Source: Phytohalomonas tamaricis (lineage in GTDB: Bacteria; Pseudomonadota; Gammaproteobacteria; Pseudomonadales; Halomonadaceae). From it: 64,000 nt of DNA. Position numbers and translations under genes: made by a program. Positions within the stretch are counted from its first letter, which is position 1. The number at the start of each line of letters is the position of its first letter. Positions 1 to 9,645 of this stretch are shown in pieces. The DNA is taken from the NCBI RefSeq assembly GCF_003012345.1, contig NZ_PVRV01000020.1, forward strand, positions 868,001 to 932,000, given 5' to 3'. Under the pieces are notes generated by a model, which was not told where the DNA came from, ran no database searches, and was given only the letters and a program-made list of their open reading frames with translations.

Positions 1-227
1 CGTTTAGGTGTCTTCATTACGTGTCGTTCTTGCCCTGTAGTGGCTTGTCATTCTCATAGCATAACGCGTTGTTGAGTGTTCTTCAGGCAGAGATGCTTTA
101 CTGATGGAGATATAAACCATTGGGACGCGCTGCGGGGTTCACTGTTACCATAGCGTCAACGCTTTTTATGCGACTTAAGTCTTCCCTGCCCCGTTCGCTG
201 CTTCCCGTTTTTCAAGAAATGATGCCC

Positions 228-1610
228 ATGACCATGACCTCCTTCGATCAACTGCCCCTGAGCGCCGCGATGCACGCCAACCTGGCGTCTCTTGGTTACG
301 CTGAACCGACCCCGATTCAGGCCGCCAGCCTGCCGCCGTTGCTCGCCGGTGCCGATCTGATCGCCCAGGCGAAAACCGGCAGCGGCAAGACGGCCGCGTT
401 TGGTATTGGTCTGCTGGAGCGGCTTGAAGTCGAGCGCTTTGCCGTTCAATCACTGGTGCTATGCCCGACGCGTGAATTAGCCGACCAGGTTGCCAAATCG
501 CTGCGCCAGCTTGCCCGCGCCACCCATAACGTCAAGATACTGAGCCTATGCGGTGGCGTCTCAATCGGCCCGCAGCTCGGTTCGCTGGAGCACGGTGCGC
601 ATATCATTGTCGGCACGCCGGGAAGAATTGGCGATCACCTGCGCAAGGGATCACTCGCCCTCGATCAACTGCGTCTGTTAGTGCTTGATGAAGCCGATCG
701 CATGCTGGAAATGGGCTTTGCCGACCAGCTCGAAGCGATTGTTGACGCGACGCCGCGCGACCGTCAGACACTTTTGTTTTCGGCCACCTTCCCGGAAGGC
801 ATCGAAGCGTTGAGCCAGCATATTCAACGCGACCCGCAGCGCATCACGGTCGAGGCGCCCAACGCGGAAAGCACCATCACGCAGTGGAAGTTCGAGATCA
901 GTGAGCCCGCAGGCAAACCCGCCGCGGTTGCGGGATTGCTGCATCACTACCAGCCCGAATCGACCGTGGTATTTTGCAACACCAAGCGCGACTGTGATGC
1001 GCTGGCCGATTATCTGCGTAAGGAAGGTTTCAGCGCCCAAGCGCTGCATGGTGACCTGGAGCAGCGTGAGCGTGACCAAGTGCTGGTGCGTTTTGCCAAC
1101 AAGAGCTGCCTGGTGCTGATCGCCACCGATGTCGCCGCGCGCGGGCTTGATATTGCCGGGCTTGATGCCGTGATCAACGTCGATGTCACCCCCGACCCGG
1201 AAGTGCATACCCACCGCATTGGCCGTACCGGTCGCGCCGGCAATGCCGGACTCGCGCTGTCACTTTATACCCCACGCGAGGCGAAGCGCTTGACCGCTAT
1301 CGAGGAGTATCAACACGGCGCTATTGCCGAAGGCCCGCGTGCGGCGCCCAACGCCTCCGGCACGCCGCGCCATGCGCCCATGGTAACGCTCGATATTGAC
1401 GGCGGCCGCAAGCACAAGCTGCGCCCCGGCGATATTGTTGGCGCGTTAACCCGTGACGAGGCATTGAGTCCAGATGAGATTGGCAAGATCGATGTATTCG
1501 ATTTTGCTGCCTACGTGGCGGTGGCCAACAAAAGTGCCAAGCGCGCACTGGCCCAGATTCAAAATGGCAAGATCAAGGGCCGCAAGTTCCGCGCCCGAAT
1601 TCTGCGCTAG
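228..1610 (+). CDS. dbpA: ATP-dependent RNA helicase DbpA
   Basis: DEAD-box helicase that remodels 23S rRNA during assembly of the large ribosomal subunit. Visible in order: Q-motif region (TPIQ at 28-31), Walker A AKTGSGKT (48-55), PTRELADQV, the DEAD box (DEADRML), the SAT motif (LLFSAT), the C-terminal helicase domain with HRIGRTGRAGN, and a C-terminal segment (DGGRKHKLRPGDIVGALT, ending KIKGRKFRARIL) that matches the DbpA rRNA-hairpin-92 binding domain and separates it from RhlE or SrmB. The frame is open upstream to a TTG at 120. I prefer the ATG at 228, 9 bases after AAGAA and giving MTMTSFDQ like known DbpA; ATGs at 219 and 234 are alternatives. It is monocistronic and convergent with glpQ. 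Confidence 0.93.
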   Translation: MTMTSFDQLPLSAAMHANLASLGYAEPTPIQAASLPPLLAGADLIAQAKTGSGKTAAFGIGLLERLEVERFAVQSLVLCPTRELADQVAKSLRQLARATHNVKILSLCGGVSIGPQLGSLEHGAHIIVGTPGRIGDHLRKGSLALDQLRLLVLDEADRMLEMGFADQLEAIVDATPRDRQTLLFSATFPEGIEALSQHIQRDPQRITVEAPNAESTITQWKFEISEPAGKPAAVAGLLHHYQPESTVVFCNTKRDCDALADYLRKEGFSAQALHGDLEQRERDQVLVRFANKSCLVLIATDVAARGLDIAGLDAVINVDVTPDPEVHTHRIGRTGRAGNAGLALSLYTPREAKRLTAIEEYQHGAIAEGPRAAPNASGTPRHAPMVTLDIDGGRKHKLRPGDIVGALTRDEALSPDEIGKIDVFDFAAYVAVANKSAKRALAQIQNGKIKGRKFRARILR

Positions 1611-1661
1611 GCCCAACCCTTAGACACAAGGCACTTGAGCGCAGGCCCTTTGAATACAAGA

Positions 1662-1689
1662 ACGCCACCCAGCCAATGCAGGGTGGCGT
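1662..1689. terminator. Bidirectional hairpin between dbpA and glpQ
   Basis: A 9-bp perfect stem (ACGCCACCC / GGGTGGCGT) with a 10-base loop lies in the 106-base gap between the convergent ends of dbpA and glpQ. It is followed by a T-rich but interrupted tail on both strands, so it could end both transcripts. Confidence 0.65.
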
Positions 1690-1716
1690 CTTGCGTTGTT
1701 CAGTCGCGGCGCCAGC

Positions 1717-2862
1717 CTAAAAGTCGTATTTCTTCAGTATCTCGTCGACGCCCTGCGCGGGCGGACGATGATAAAACTCAAGCAGTGCCGGCGTATGGTT
1801 GGTGAAGAATCCGTCCACCCCACGCGCATCGTATTTGGCAAAATCTTCGGCGGCATCGACCGTATAGAGGTGGATCAGCAGGCCCTTGTCATGAGTCATC
1901 TTGTTCATCCACGGCTGGGCAAGGTCGGCATAACTTTGTGCGCCATGGTCATGAAGCTCGGCCGACGGGCCAGTACCAATAGCCCCGTGCGCTTTGGCAA
2001 AATCGAGCCAGCGCTCGAATTCCTCCTTCGATGCGACCTGCTGGCGGGCATAAAAATCGGCATCGGATTCCCCTTCGATACGCTCAGCCGTACCTTTTGA
2101 CGCGATGTAGCCGTCATCTAGCCATAGAAGCAGAATCTTTGGCACCTCAGGCATCTGCTGCTGGAGTTTTTCCAGACTCTCTTTTTCGAAAGTTTGCAGG
2201 ATCACGCGCCCTGGCGTAAACGCCACGCCGACATGATGAATAGGGTCAAAACTTTTGGGCGCTTCGCGCTCGCCGCCAATCCAGCCATGCTGTTTTAGGT
2301 AATTCTTCAACTCCTTCTCGATACCCGGGAACTGCGAAGGCACCTTGGTTTCGATATAAAGCCCCGGCTTGTTGTCACCGCCTTCGGCAATCTGGCGCAC
2401 TTCATCGAGAGTTAATATTTTGAGCCCCTGGTAGCTGTCGCGTGCGCGCTCAGGGTACTGTGCGTTGAACCATGAGCCGGCATCGAGCTGTTTTATTTCA
2501 GCAAGCGTGAACGTGCTGACCGGATCGTCAGCGCGCTCAGGAAACACCTCGGCAATATTGGTGGTGCGCTTCAAGGTATCGTCATGCACAGCGATAAGCT
2601 GGCCATCCTTGGTGCGCTGCAGATCCAGCTCGAGGTAATCAGCGCCGAGATCGCGGGCGAGCAGGTAAGCCGGTGCTGTCGATTCAGGGGCATCGAAAGA
2701 ATCGCCGCGGTGGGCAATGACGGCATGATAGGGAATGCCGTACTGCTCACTTAATTGCTTGCCAGCGTCACCGGTTGCGGCGCTGGCTACTGAAGTGCTC
2801 ATCAATCCCACGCTCAAAAGTGCTGCGCTCAGCCACCCGGCATATCGGTTGTGATTCGTCAT
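1717..2862 (-). CDS. glpQ: Periplasmic glycerophosphodiester phosphodiesterase GlpQ
   Basis: Hydrolyses deacylated phospholipids (glycerophosphodiesters) to sn-glycerol-3-phosphate plus an alcohol in the periplasm. The 381-residue protein has a Sec signal peptide (hydrophobic core about 10-27, cleavage after SVASA). The GDPD fold follows: HRGDSFDAPEST with the catalytic His and Arg, then ELDLQRTKDGQLIAVHDD with the metal-binding Glu and Asp and the second catalytic His, and a C-terminal GVDGFFTNHT segment. Length fits the periplasmic GlpQ class rather than the about 250-residue cytoplasmic UgpQ. GGGAG sits 9 bases before the ATG. No glpT transporter is adjacent, so the operon link seen in enterics is absent. 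Confidence 0.93.
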   Translation of the reverse strand: MTNHNRYAGWLSAALLSVGLMSTSVASAATGDAGKQLSEQYGIPYHAVIAHRGDSFDAPESTAPAYLLARDLGADYLELDLQRTKDGQLIAVHDDTLKRTTNIAEVFPERADDPVSTFTLAEIKQLDAGSWFNAQYPERARDSYQGLKILTLDEVRQIAEGGDNKPGLYIETKVPSQFPGIEKELKNYLKQHGWIGGEREAPKSFDPIHHVGVAFTPGRVILQTFEKESLEKLQQQMPEVPKILLLWLDDGYIASKGTAERIEGESDADFYARQQVASKEEFERWLDFAKAHGAIGTGPSAELHDHGAQSYADLAQPWMNKMTHDKGLLIHLYTVDAAEDFAKYDARGVDGFFTNHTPALLEFYHRPPAQGVDEILKKYDF

Positions 2863-2976
2863 CCATGCTCTCCCTTACGGTTGTCGAAGTGATGTTCTAT
2901 TTATTTTGTGACAATACGGCTGTCATGCGCCTTCCCGCCCCTGCCCTGTATCGCCTCGTCCTATGCATCGTGCTGA

Positions 2977-3837
2977 TCACGATGCGCTGAAATAACGTAC
3001 CGTGTAGCCTCTTTGCTTAAGCTTTTCGAGCACGCTGTCAGGCCCGGCGAGATGCAGCGCCCCGACCAGCACGAAGGTGGGTGTGCCGTCATTGATCAGC
3101 TTTTCAATTTCCGGCACCCAGCGCTCGTTACGCGCTACCAGCAATGCGCTATAGACCTCGGGATAATCATCACGCATCGCCAGGCTGAAACGGCTTAGCG
3201 TATCGAGATCACCCCCACGCAGCGCCGACACCAGCGCATCTGCATCGTTGGCCAGCGTATCGATATCGACAAGTGTTTGCCGGATCAGCTGATCAGGTTC
3301 GACCTCGTTCATGGCCGCCAGCGCGTTCAACTGGGTATTGATACTCTCAAGCGCCTTGACCGGCTTGTGTGCAGCCTTGGCACGGGCATAGAGACGCTGA
3401 TCGGTGGCGATGGTAAACCCCTGGGCCTGATAACCTTGCAGTGTCAGGATCAGTGCCAGATAACCGGGCTCAAACGCCATGAAAGGCTCGATAGTAAAAT
3501 GATGGCGTGCGGCAAATTCACGTACGTCGCTCATGGTCTGGGGTGAAAGATAAGTTTGCAGATCGTCACCTTGGGGATAGCGCATGCTGTCAGCCAGCGT
3601 CTGCGCGAAGGCCGGATTCTCAAGCGTTGCCATATCCGTTTCGAATACGACTTGGGAGGATTGTGCCAGTGCAGCGTCATATTCCGCCGGCAGTGGCATG
3701 TCACTGGGACGCAGCAGGTGCATGGTGCCGCCAATCAACAGTGAATGGCCGTCTTTCGAGACTTCCCAGACCGAGCTTTTTGCCCAGCATTCCTGGCTCA
3801 GCCCCAAAAGCCCTAATAGCACGATAAGTAGCTTCAT
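2977..3837 (-). CDS. TraB/GumN family secreted protein
   Basis: A 286-residue protein of the TraB/PrgY/GumN family, a Tiki-like metalloprotease fold; the physiological role in bacteria is poorly defined. A short Sec signal peptide (residues 1-19, ending CWAKS) precedes the two family hallmarks: GGTMHLL near residue 37 and, at the C-terminus, FVLVGALHLAGPDSVLEKL with the second GxxH metal-ligand motif. An internal FETDM carries the conserved acidic residue. It lies 114 bases upstream of glpQ on the same strand; cotranscription is possible but unproven. Confidence 0.82.
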   Translation of the reverse strand: MKLLIVLLGLLGLSQECWAKSSVWEVSKDGHSLLIGGTMHLLRPSDMPLPAEYDAALAQSSQVVFETDMATLENPAFAQTLADSMRYPQGDDLQTYLSPQTMSDVREFAARHHFTIEPFMAFEPGYLALILTLQGYQAQGFTIATDQRLYARAKAAHKPVKALESINTQLNALAAMNEVEPDQLIRQTLVDIDTLANDADALVSALRGGDLDTLSRFSLAMRDDYPEVYSALLVARNERWVPEIEKLINDGTPTFVLVGALHLAGPDSVLEKLKQRGYTVRYFSAS

Positions 3838-4025
3838 GTTTGCCTCTGGCGTTGCTCAGCACGCCTTGAGTGTATGGCAGTAGCGTAACGTTCTGCTGTC
3901 AGCGGCCTGGTTCACTGTCACGGCGCCCATTGACTACTATTGTTCAAACGCCTCGCATTATCATAGGTAAATGTGAGTAGCGGCTGGATTGCTGCACTAT
4001 GCGCCTATCATGGAGGAAGAATTGC

Positions 4026-5009
4026 ATGCGCCTGCCTGTACGTCGCCCCGGTGAAAATACAAAGTCGTTGCTGCGCATGTTGACCTCGATCCTAGGTAGC
4101 GCTATGCCTTTGGCCAAGCCGGATATCGATTATCCCATCTTGCAGCAACGCTATCGCAGCGCACGTTCTCGCAATATCTCTTTATCAAACGGGATTAAAC
4201 TGCATTATACCGACAATACTCTCGGGCCCGACGATAATCGCCCCATATTGGTCATGATTCACGGCCTGCTGATGGATCTGCACGCCTGGGATCCCTGGCA
4301 TGAACGCTTGGGCAGCGAGTTTCGCATCATCACGCTTGATCTTCCTGGTCACGGCCTGACCGAAGCGCCCGGGGACTGGCCCGTCAGTATTGAGCGTTAT
4401 GCCGAACTTATCATGGAGGTAGTCGAACGGCTTGAACTGGCACCTTTCACGCTGATAGGCAATTCGATGGGCGGCAATGTAGCCTGGACCTTTGCATTGC
4501 GTTATCCCGAATATCTCGACGCCTTGGTGCTAATCGCCGCAACAGGCTGGGCGGACAACCGCGCCGAATCGCAGAAGACTCAGACGATCCTGAACGTTGC
4601 CGGCAGCTCGGTAGGTAGAACATTGCTGCGTAAAATGAACCTGCATGGTCTGGTAAATGATGCGATGCGGGATACATTTACTCCGCACGAGATTCCGGCC
4701 GGCATTGTCGAGCGTTACGAAACACTGGCCTGCGCGTCAGGACATCGTGACATCCTGCTGGCCATTGCCGCGTTTTGGCGCCAGCGCCATCTGGCCAGCG
4801 TTGAACGTCTGTCAGTACTTGCGTTGCCGACGCTGATCATGACCGGCGACGTCGATCCCCTCGTGCCGCCTGAGCATGCTTATCTTTTCGCTGATGCGAT
4901 TAAAGGCAGTGAGCTTATCGTTTATCCCCGCACCGGGCATGTACCAATGATGACTGCATCGGACGCATCAGCCAATGATCTATGCAACTGGCTGGCGCAG
5001 GCGCGCTAA
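4026..5009 (+). CDS. Alpha/beta hydrolase
   Basis: A 327-residue single-domain alpha/beta hydrolase of the meta-cleavage hydrolase/esterase type. The oxyanion loop HGLLMDLHAWDPW, nucleophile elbow GNSMGG (Ser147), acid (Asp277 in GDVDPLVPP) and catalytic His305 (TGHVPM) are all present, so it should be active. The substrate cannot be told from sequence. The N-terminal 50 residues before the core include a hydrophobic stretch (LLRMLTSILGSAMPLAK) that could tether it to the membrane. The start at 4026 is preferred over the in-frame ATG at 3999 because GGAGG lies 9 bases upstream of it. Neighbours do not suggest a pathway. Confidence 0.85.
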   Translation: MRLPVRRPGENTKSLLRMLTSILGSAMPLAKPDIDYPILQQRYRSARSRNISLSNGIKLHYTDNTLGPDDNRPILVMIHGLLMDLHAWDPWHERLGSEFRIITLDLPGHGLTEAPGDWPVSIERYAELIMEVVERLELAPFTLIGNSMGGNVAWTFALRYPEYLDALVLIAATGWADNRAESQKTQTILNVAGSSVGRTLLRKMNLHGLVNDAMRDTFTPHEIPAGIVERYETLACASGHRDILLAIAAFWRQRHLASVERLSVLALPTLIMTGDVDPLVPPEHAYLFADAIKGSELIVYPRTGHVPMMTASDASANDLCNWLAQAR

Positions 5010-5247
5010 CCCCTATTTATTCGATACGAAAAATCAATCGCAGCCACGACCTAGGCCGTTACTAGCGGCGGCACCCGAATAGTTACTTTATGTTACATTG
5101 CGATCTTCTGTGGCTTCAGCCCCCTCGGCGTCCGCCGATAAAACATACACTCTATACAGCACTTACTGACCGGCACTATCAGGGCATATGGTTTCCACTT
5201 GCCCACTATCGCTTTTTGCAGGTAGCCAATAAAGGCCCACACACTCC

Positions 5248-6822
5248 ATGCCCAAAACGACTGTTTCGCTGCAATACCGCTTTATCGTGGCTCTGAGCCT
5301 GGTATTGCTGATGGCATTGGCAGCGCTGGCCTTCATTTCGGAGCGGATCATCGTTCCTAGCTTGCTCAGTGAAGAAAATAATGACGCCAAGGCGTCCTTG
5401 ATGCGGGTCAAGCAGGCTATTTCACGTGAAGCCGAACACGTGGGCATGCTTACCCGCGACTGGGCCGCGTGGGATGAAAGCTACCATTTCGTAGAGGGAA
5501 ACAACCCTACGTATGTCGAGGAAAACCTGAGCCGGCTTATCCTCGACGACATGAAGCTGATGCTGATCGCTTATATCGACATGAATCAGCATACCGTGTG
5601 GGTGGCAGGTACCGATCCGGACACGCAGGTCTACACATCCTGTGCCGAAGCCAAAGGCGATTGCAGCTGGAGCGTTCCGATATTTGAAGCGTTAGTCTCC
5701 GACCTGCCCAACCAAGCCGGGCCTGTTGAGCGGGATACGCTGATGGTGCTACCCCATCTCTATCTCGTGGCCCAACGCGCCATTGTCAAAACAGACGGCA
5801 CCGGCCCCCCTGTTGGAACGCTGGTAATGATGCGAGCGATGGACAGCGAGTGGCTGAACCATCTATCCGATGAAACTGGAATCGATATGGCGCTGATCTC
5901 CGAATCCGGCGCCGGACATGGCGATGATGATATCGACCTGCAGCGGCTCGACAATGATCGGCTGCGCGCCGAGATGTGGTTGAATGCGCTCCCCAACGGT
6001 TATCACCTGCGTCTTCAGGCCGAGCTGCCGCGCGAACGTTTTCGCAGCGGCGTACGTATCTATCACTTCGCGATGCTATGGAGTGCCGGTCTGCTGCTGG
6101 TCGTTGTCCTTGTCGTACTTATACTGCTGCGTCGAATGGTACTCAAGCCGGTCACGAAGCTGGCGGCCTATGCGCAGCAGCAGCGTGAAGGCGATACGTA
6201 TCAACGCCCCGCCCAAGCCTTGCTGGAACGCTCGGACGAACTGGGGATCATGGCCCAGCAGTTTCAGTACCTGATCGAACATCTGCATGATCGCTCCGCC
6301 AACCTGTTCGCGCTCTCCTATCTTGATGCGCTGACTGGGCTGGGCAACCGTCGGCTGCTTGATGAGCGTCTACCCGAAGTCTTGCAGATCAACCATGAGG
6401 CCAATCGCCCCGTCGCGATGATCATGGTCGATGTCGACCACTTCAAGGCATTCAATGACCACTATGGGCACCCGTTAGGGGATCGCTGTCTCAAGCAACT
6501 CGCCAAGGCGCTGTTTAAGCTGTTCGGTGTCAAGTCAAACCTGGTCATACGCCTTGGCGGTGAAGAATTCATTATCGTCCTGCCGGGCGTAGGTCAGGCA
6601 GATGCCATTCAACATGCCAATGAGCTGCGCTTAAGCATAGAAAGGCTCAGTATCACCCATCACCACTCACCGACCAGCGACTGTGTAACGGTCAGTGCCG
6701 GTGTCGCCGTCTCGACTTCTCAGCGTCCGTTGAGTGCAGCTGCCTTGATCGATGCCAGCGACCGGGCGCTTTACAAGGCCAAAAACGAAGGACGCAACAG
6801 CGTGGGCGTTTTTGAAGAATAG
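5248..6822 (+). CDS. CHASE4-HAMP-GGDEF diguanylate cyclase (copy 1)
   Basis: Membrane-bound synthase of cyclic di-GMP with an extracytoplasmic sensor. Order: TM1 (about 12-32), periplasmic CHASE4 domain with the family's DWAAWDESY motif, TM2 (about 275-297), HAMP linker, and a GGDEF domain with the active-site GGEEF at residues 437-441, so catalysis is expected. The product-inhibition I-site RxxD, five residues before GGEEF, is replaced by VKSN (428-431), which predicts no allosteric feedback by c-di-GMP. A paralogue of the same architecture follows 142 bases downstream. Confidence 0.9.
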   Translation: MPKTTVSLQYRFIVALSLVLLMALAALAFISERIIVPSLLSEENNDAKASLMRVKQAISREAEHVGMLTRDWAAWDESYHFVEGNNPTYVEENLSRLILDDMKLMLIAYIDMNQHTVWVAGTDPDTQVYTSCAEAKGDCSWSVPIFEALVSDLPNQAGPVERDTLMVLPHLYLVAQRAIVKTDGTGPPVGTLVMMRAMDSEWLNHLSDETGIDMALISESGAGHGDDDIDLQRLDNDRLRAEMWLNALPNGYHLRLQAELPRERFRSGVRIYHFAMLWSAGLLLVVVLVVLILLRRMVLKPVTKLAAYAQQQREGDTYQRPAQALLERSDELGIMAQQFQYLIEHLHDRSANLFALSYLDALTGLGNRRLLDERLPEVLQINHEANRPVAMIMVDVDHFKAFNDHYGHPLGDRCLKQLAKALFKLFGVKSNLVIRLGGEEFIIVLPGVGQADAIQHANELRLSIERLSITHHHSPTSDCVTVSAGVAVSTSQRPLSAAALIDASDRALYKAKNEGRNSVGVFEE

Positions 6823-6964
6823 AACTACCAATAAAAAGTATAAAAAAGGAATTTCACGTCCTCAAACACCGGCCTCCACCGCCGATAGCATATCTTATGT
6901 AAAATAAAACCGCTGATCTGCTCGTCGGAACAATAAGCGTTGGATACTACCAGGTGCCTCGTGA

Positions 6965-8572
6965 ATGAACTTTCCCACCTCGCTTCGTCGCCGCTTCATC
7001 GCCACAATGGCTACAACATTTGCCATTGTGCTCGCGGCACTGGTGTATCTGTTTCAATACATTATGCTCCCTACTCTGACGCTTGAAGAAGACCATAACG
7101 CCCGCATCAGCCTCAATCACGTCCAAAACATCATTGATGATGAGCTTTATAGCCTGGCGCTGACGACCAAAAGCTGGGCTACCTGGGATGATGCCTTCGC
7201 CTTCATGCAGGGCATCAAGCAAGATTTCCCGCAGAGGTTTATCACCCCTGAGCTGTTTCAGGAGCTGGGGCTGTCACTTGTGGTGTTCACCGACAAAACC
7301 GACATGGTGAGCTGGGTCGCCGGCTTCGATCCTGTCACCGGTAGTTTCACCTCATGTCACATACCAGCCGGTAAATGCGCCTGGAGTTTTGCTCTGGTCA
7401 AAACCCTGCAATCCGCCATGCCACGTCGTGACCTTATGCTAATGCGGCGCAGCCAGCTGATCACCTCACCAACACTTGCCATGATCAGTCAATGGCCAAT
7501 CCTGCATGGCGATGGTAGCGGCCCGGTAGCCGGTAGGCTGACCATGGTAAAAGCCATCAATGAGCATTGGATGACAGCGCTGCGCCAAAAGACAGGATTC
7601 GACGTTACGCTAAGCGATAGTCAAGTACCCGTGCGTAAAGACGCCGATCAGATTGAAGTCAAACGCATGGATACCAGCCATTTGCGTGCCACGCGGCTTC
7701 AGCCTGCGCCCCCTTTTGGGCATCAATTACTGACCGAAATAAAGCTGCCACGTGATCGTCTGCATGACGGTATCGCCACTTACTATATTGCCCTGTTTGC
7801 CATCGTGGGGTTGCTGGGTCTGACACTGGCCGTCTCGCTAGCCACCTTTCAACGCCTGGTATTGAATCCCATAACCAAGCTGACCGCTTATGCCCAGCAG
7901 TTGCATCAGCAAAAGGATGACATCGAGACGCCGACAGATCTGTTGGCACGTCACGATGAACTTGGCACCATGGCCCGCGAGTTCCAATATCTGATCAATT
8001 ATCATGATGACCGCGCTGCAAGCCTCAAGGCGCTGACTTACAAGGATGCCCTGACGGGGCTGGGCAACCGGCGCCTGTTGGATGAACGGCTGCCTCAGAT
8101 ACTGTCACTCACGCATCGTCTGGAGTACCCGGTCGCCTTGATCATGATCGATGTCGATCATTTCAAGGCCTACAACGACTGCTATGGTCACCCTGAAGGC
8201 GATCGTTGCCTGAAAGCGCTGGCCGAAACGCTAAGTGATCTGTTTCAACGTGAATCCGATCTGATTGCGCGCATCGGAGGTGAGGAATTCGTCATCGTCT
8301 TGCCGGATGTCGATCCCGAACGAGCAATCGAAATTGCCAGCGGCGTAAGGACGGCCATCGAGGCGCAGTGCATCCCTCATGAATGTTCGCCGACGCATTG
8401 CTATGTCACCATCAGCGTCGGCGTTGCCATCTCCTGGCCCTCGCATAATCGCACCTTGGGCGCCGACGAGTTGATCAAGCAGGCTGACCAGGCGCTTTAT
8501 GATGCTAAACGCATCGGACGCAACACGATTGGCTATGCTCACTCCCTAGCCGAACTGGCAACGCCAGCCTGA
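6965..8572 (+). CDS. CHASE4-HAMP-GGDEF diguanylate cyclase (copy 2)
   Basis: Paralogue of the preceding gene with the same layout: TM1 (about 12-33), CHASE4 with SWATWDDAFAF, TM2 (about 270-300), HAMP, and GGDEF (GGEEF at 438-442). The linker and the start of the catalytic domain are nearly identical in the two copies (DALTGLGNRRLLDERLP), pointing to tandem duplication; the sensor domains differ more. Here the I-site RESD (429-432) is intact, so product inhibition is expected. The AT-rich 142-base gap before it could hold its own promoter. Confidence 0.9.
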   Translation: MNFPTSLRRRFIATMATTFAIVLAALVYLFQYIMLPTLTLEEDHNARISLNHVQNIIDDELYSLALTTKSWATWDDAFAFMQGIKQDFPQRFITPELFQELGLSLVVFTDKTDMVSWVAGFDPVTGSFTSCHIPAGKCAWSFALVKTLQSAMPRRDLMLMRRSQLITSPTLAMISQWPILHGDGSGPVAGRLTMVKAINEHWMTALRQKTGFDVTLSDSQVPVRKDADQIEVKRMDTSHLRATRLQPAPPFGHQLLTEIKLPRDRLHDGIATYYIALFAIVGLLGLTLAVSLATFQRLVLNPITKLTAYAQQLHQQKDDIETPTDLLARHDELGTMAREFQYLINYHDDRAASLKALTYKDALTGLGNRRLLDERLPQILSLTHRLEYPVALIMIDVDHFKAYNDCYGHPEGDRCLKALAETLSDLFQRESDLIARIGGEEFVIVLPDVDPERAIEIASGVRTAIEAQCIPHECSPTHCYVTISVGVAISWPSHNRTLGADELIKQADQALYDAKRIGRNTIGYAHSLAELATPA

Positions 8573-8610
8573 ATCATTACCGAACGGTTGGTACGCTCCG
8601 CCTGCCCTGC

Positions 8611-9534
8611 TCACAGCAGAATATGGTCTTGGGGTTCCAGCGGCGGCGGCACAGGCTCACCGAGCGCTTCCAGCACATTGATTTCGATAGTGCGCGAGAT
8701 AGCATCCAGTGGCAAGGCGTTGGCTTCCAACCCGAACGGTGCACCTAGCTCCTCAGAAAGCCGATCCAGGCCGAAGAACGTGTAGGCAATAATGCCGCAG
8801 ACAACCGGTGTTGCCAGCCCGAGCGTGCCCACGAGTCCCCACGGCAACAAGAAACAATAGAGATAGGCGGTGCGGTGCAAAAGCAGCATGTAGGCAAACG
8901 GCACGGGCGTGCTGTGAATCCGTTCGCAGGCACCCAGCGACCGCGACATCGAGCTGACAGTCTGGTCCATGTCGCGGATCAGAATATCCGATAGCCGCCC
9001 TTCCTTGAGACACACCCCCAGCGTCTGGCCGATCAGTTGAAGAATACCCGTCGGCAGATTGGAATATCCTTCAAGCAGGCGTCGGTCTGCCTCGTCTAGA
9101 CGCCCGGCTATCTCGGGCCAGGCATCAGTACCGCGCAGTCGATGGCGCATGGCGTGGGCGAAGGCAATGACGAGATAACCGAAGCGACGTTGAAGCTCGC
9201 GTCCGCGTGGCGTGTCCAGATCAAGAAAGGCATTAGCCTGGCGCATCAGCGAACGGCTGTCGATCAGCAGCTGTCCCCAGTGGCGGCGCGCCTCCCACCA
9301 GCGGTCGTAGCAAGCGTTATTACGAAAGCCGAGAAACAGCGACAGCGAGATGCCCAACAAGGTGAAGGGCGCGGTCGAATAGGCTGGAAAGAGACGAGGA
9401 AAATAGCGGTGCAACTCGGCGACCAGCATGCCAATCGCCATGATCACCAGTACCTGCGGCAGAATCTTGGGCAGCGTCGAGCCGCGCATTACGAGAAACA
9501 GCTTCAAAAAACCGGGATTGTCACGAACGACCAT
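8611..9534 (-). CDS. Bestrophin-family (YneE/UPF0187) membrane channel protein
   Basis: A 307-residue inner-membrane protein of the bestrophin family, whose bacterial members form pentameric ion channels (a Klebsiella homologue is a cation-selective channel). The hallmark SLFLGFRNNACYDRWWEAR follows two N-terminal hydrophobic helices, and a second helix pair occurs at about 205-255. The frame extends upstream to an ATG at 9612. I chose the ATG at 9534 because MVVRDNPG aligns with the N-terminus of E. coli YneE, and because the longer version would run through the perfect palindrome at 9583-9608, which looks like the terminator of the upstream gene. No strong ribosome site precedes either start. 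Confidence 0.85.
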   Translation of the reverse strand: MVVRDNPGFLKLFLVMRGSTLPKILPQVLVIMAIGMLVAELHRYFPRLFPAYSTAPFTLLGISLSLFLGFRNNACYDRWWEARRHWGQLLIDSRSLMRQANAFLDLDTPRGRELQRRFGYLVIAFAHAMRHRLRGTDAWPEIAGRLDEADRRLLEGYSNLPTGILQLIGQTLGVCLKEGRLSDILIRDMDQTVSSMSRSLGACERIHSTPVPFAYMLLLHRTAYLYCFLLPWGLVGTLGLATPVVCGIIAYTFFGLDRLSEELGAPFGLEANALPLDAISRTIEINVLEALGEPVPPPLEPQDHILL

Positions 9535-9582
9535 GCGTGCAGCGCCATGAGAACAGAGAGAAATAAAGTAAACGTCAAACAG

Positions 9583-9608
9583 ATGACGCCAGCCGCGGCT
9601 GGCGTCAT
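9583..9608 (-). terminator. Perfect 26-bp palindrome, probable terminator of the ureohydrolase gene
   Basis: Two 13-base arms (ATGACGCCAGCCG and its complement) form an uninterrupted inverted repeat 38 bases past the stop of the upstream minus-strand gene. The minus strand then continues into a T-rich stretch (TTTACTTTATTTC). It supports the shorter start chosen for the bestrophin gene. Confidence 0.65.
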
Positions 9609-9645
9609 TCATTGCGCTCTATCATCGGCCGACCGGCCGGAACAC

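Noticed and set aside
5195-5222. Possible sigma54 promoter before the first diguanylate cyclase
   Set aside because: The TGG and TTGC elements are spaced 9 rather than 10 bases between GG and GC.
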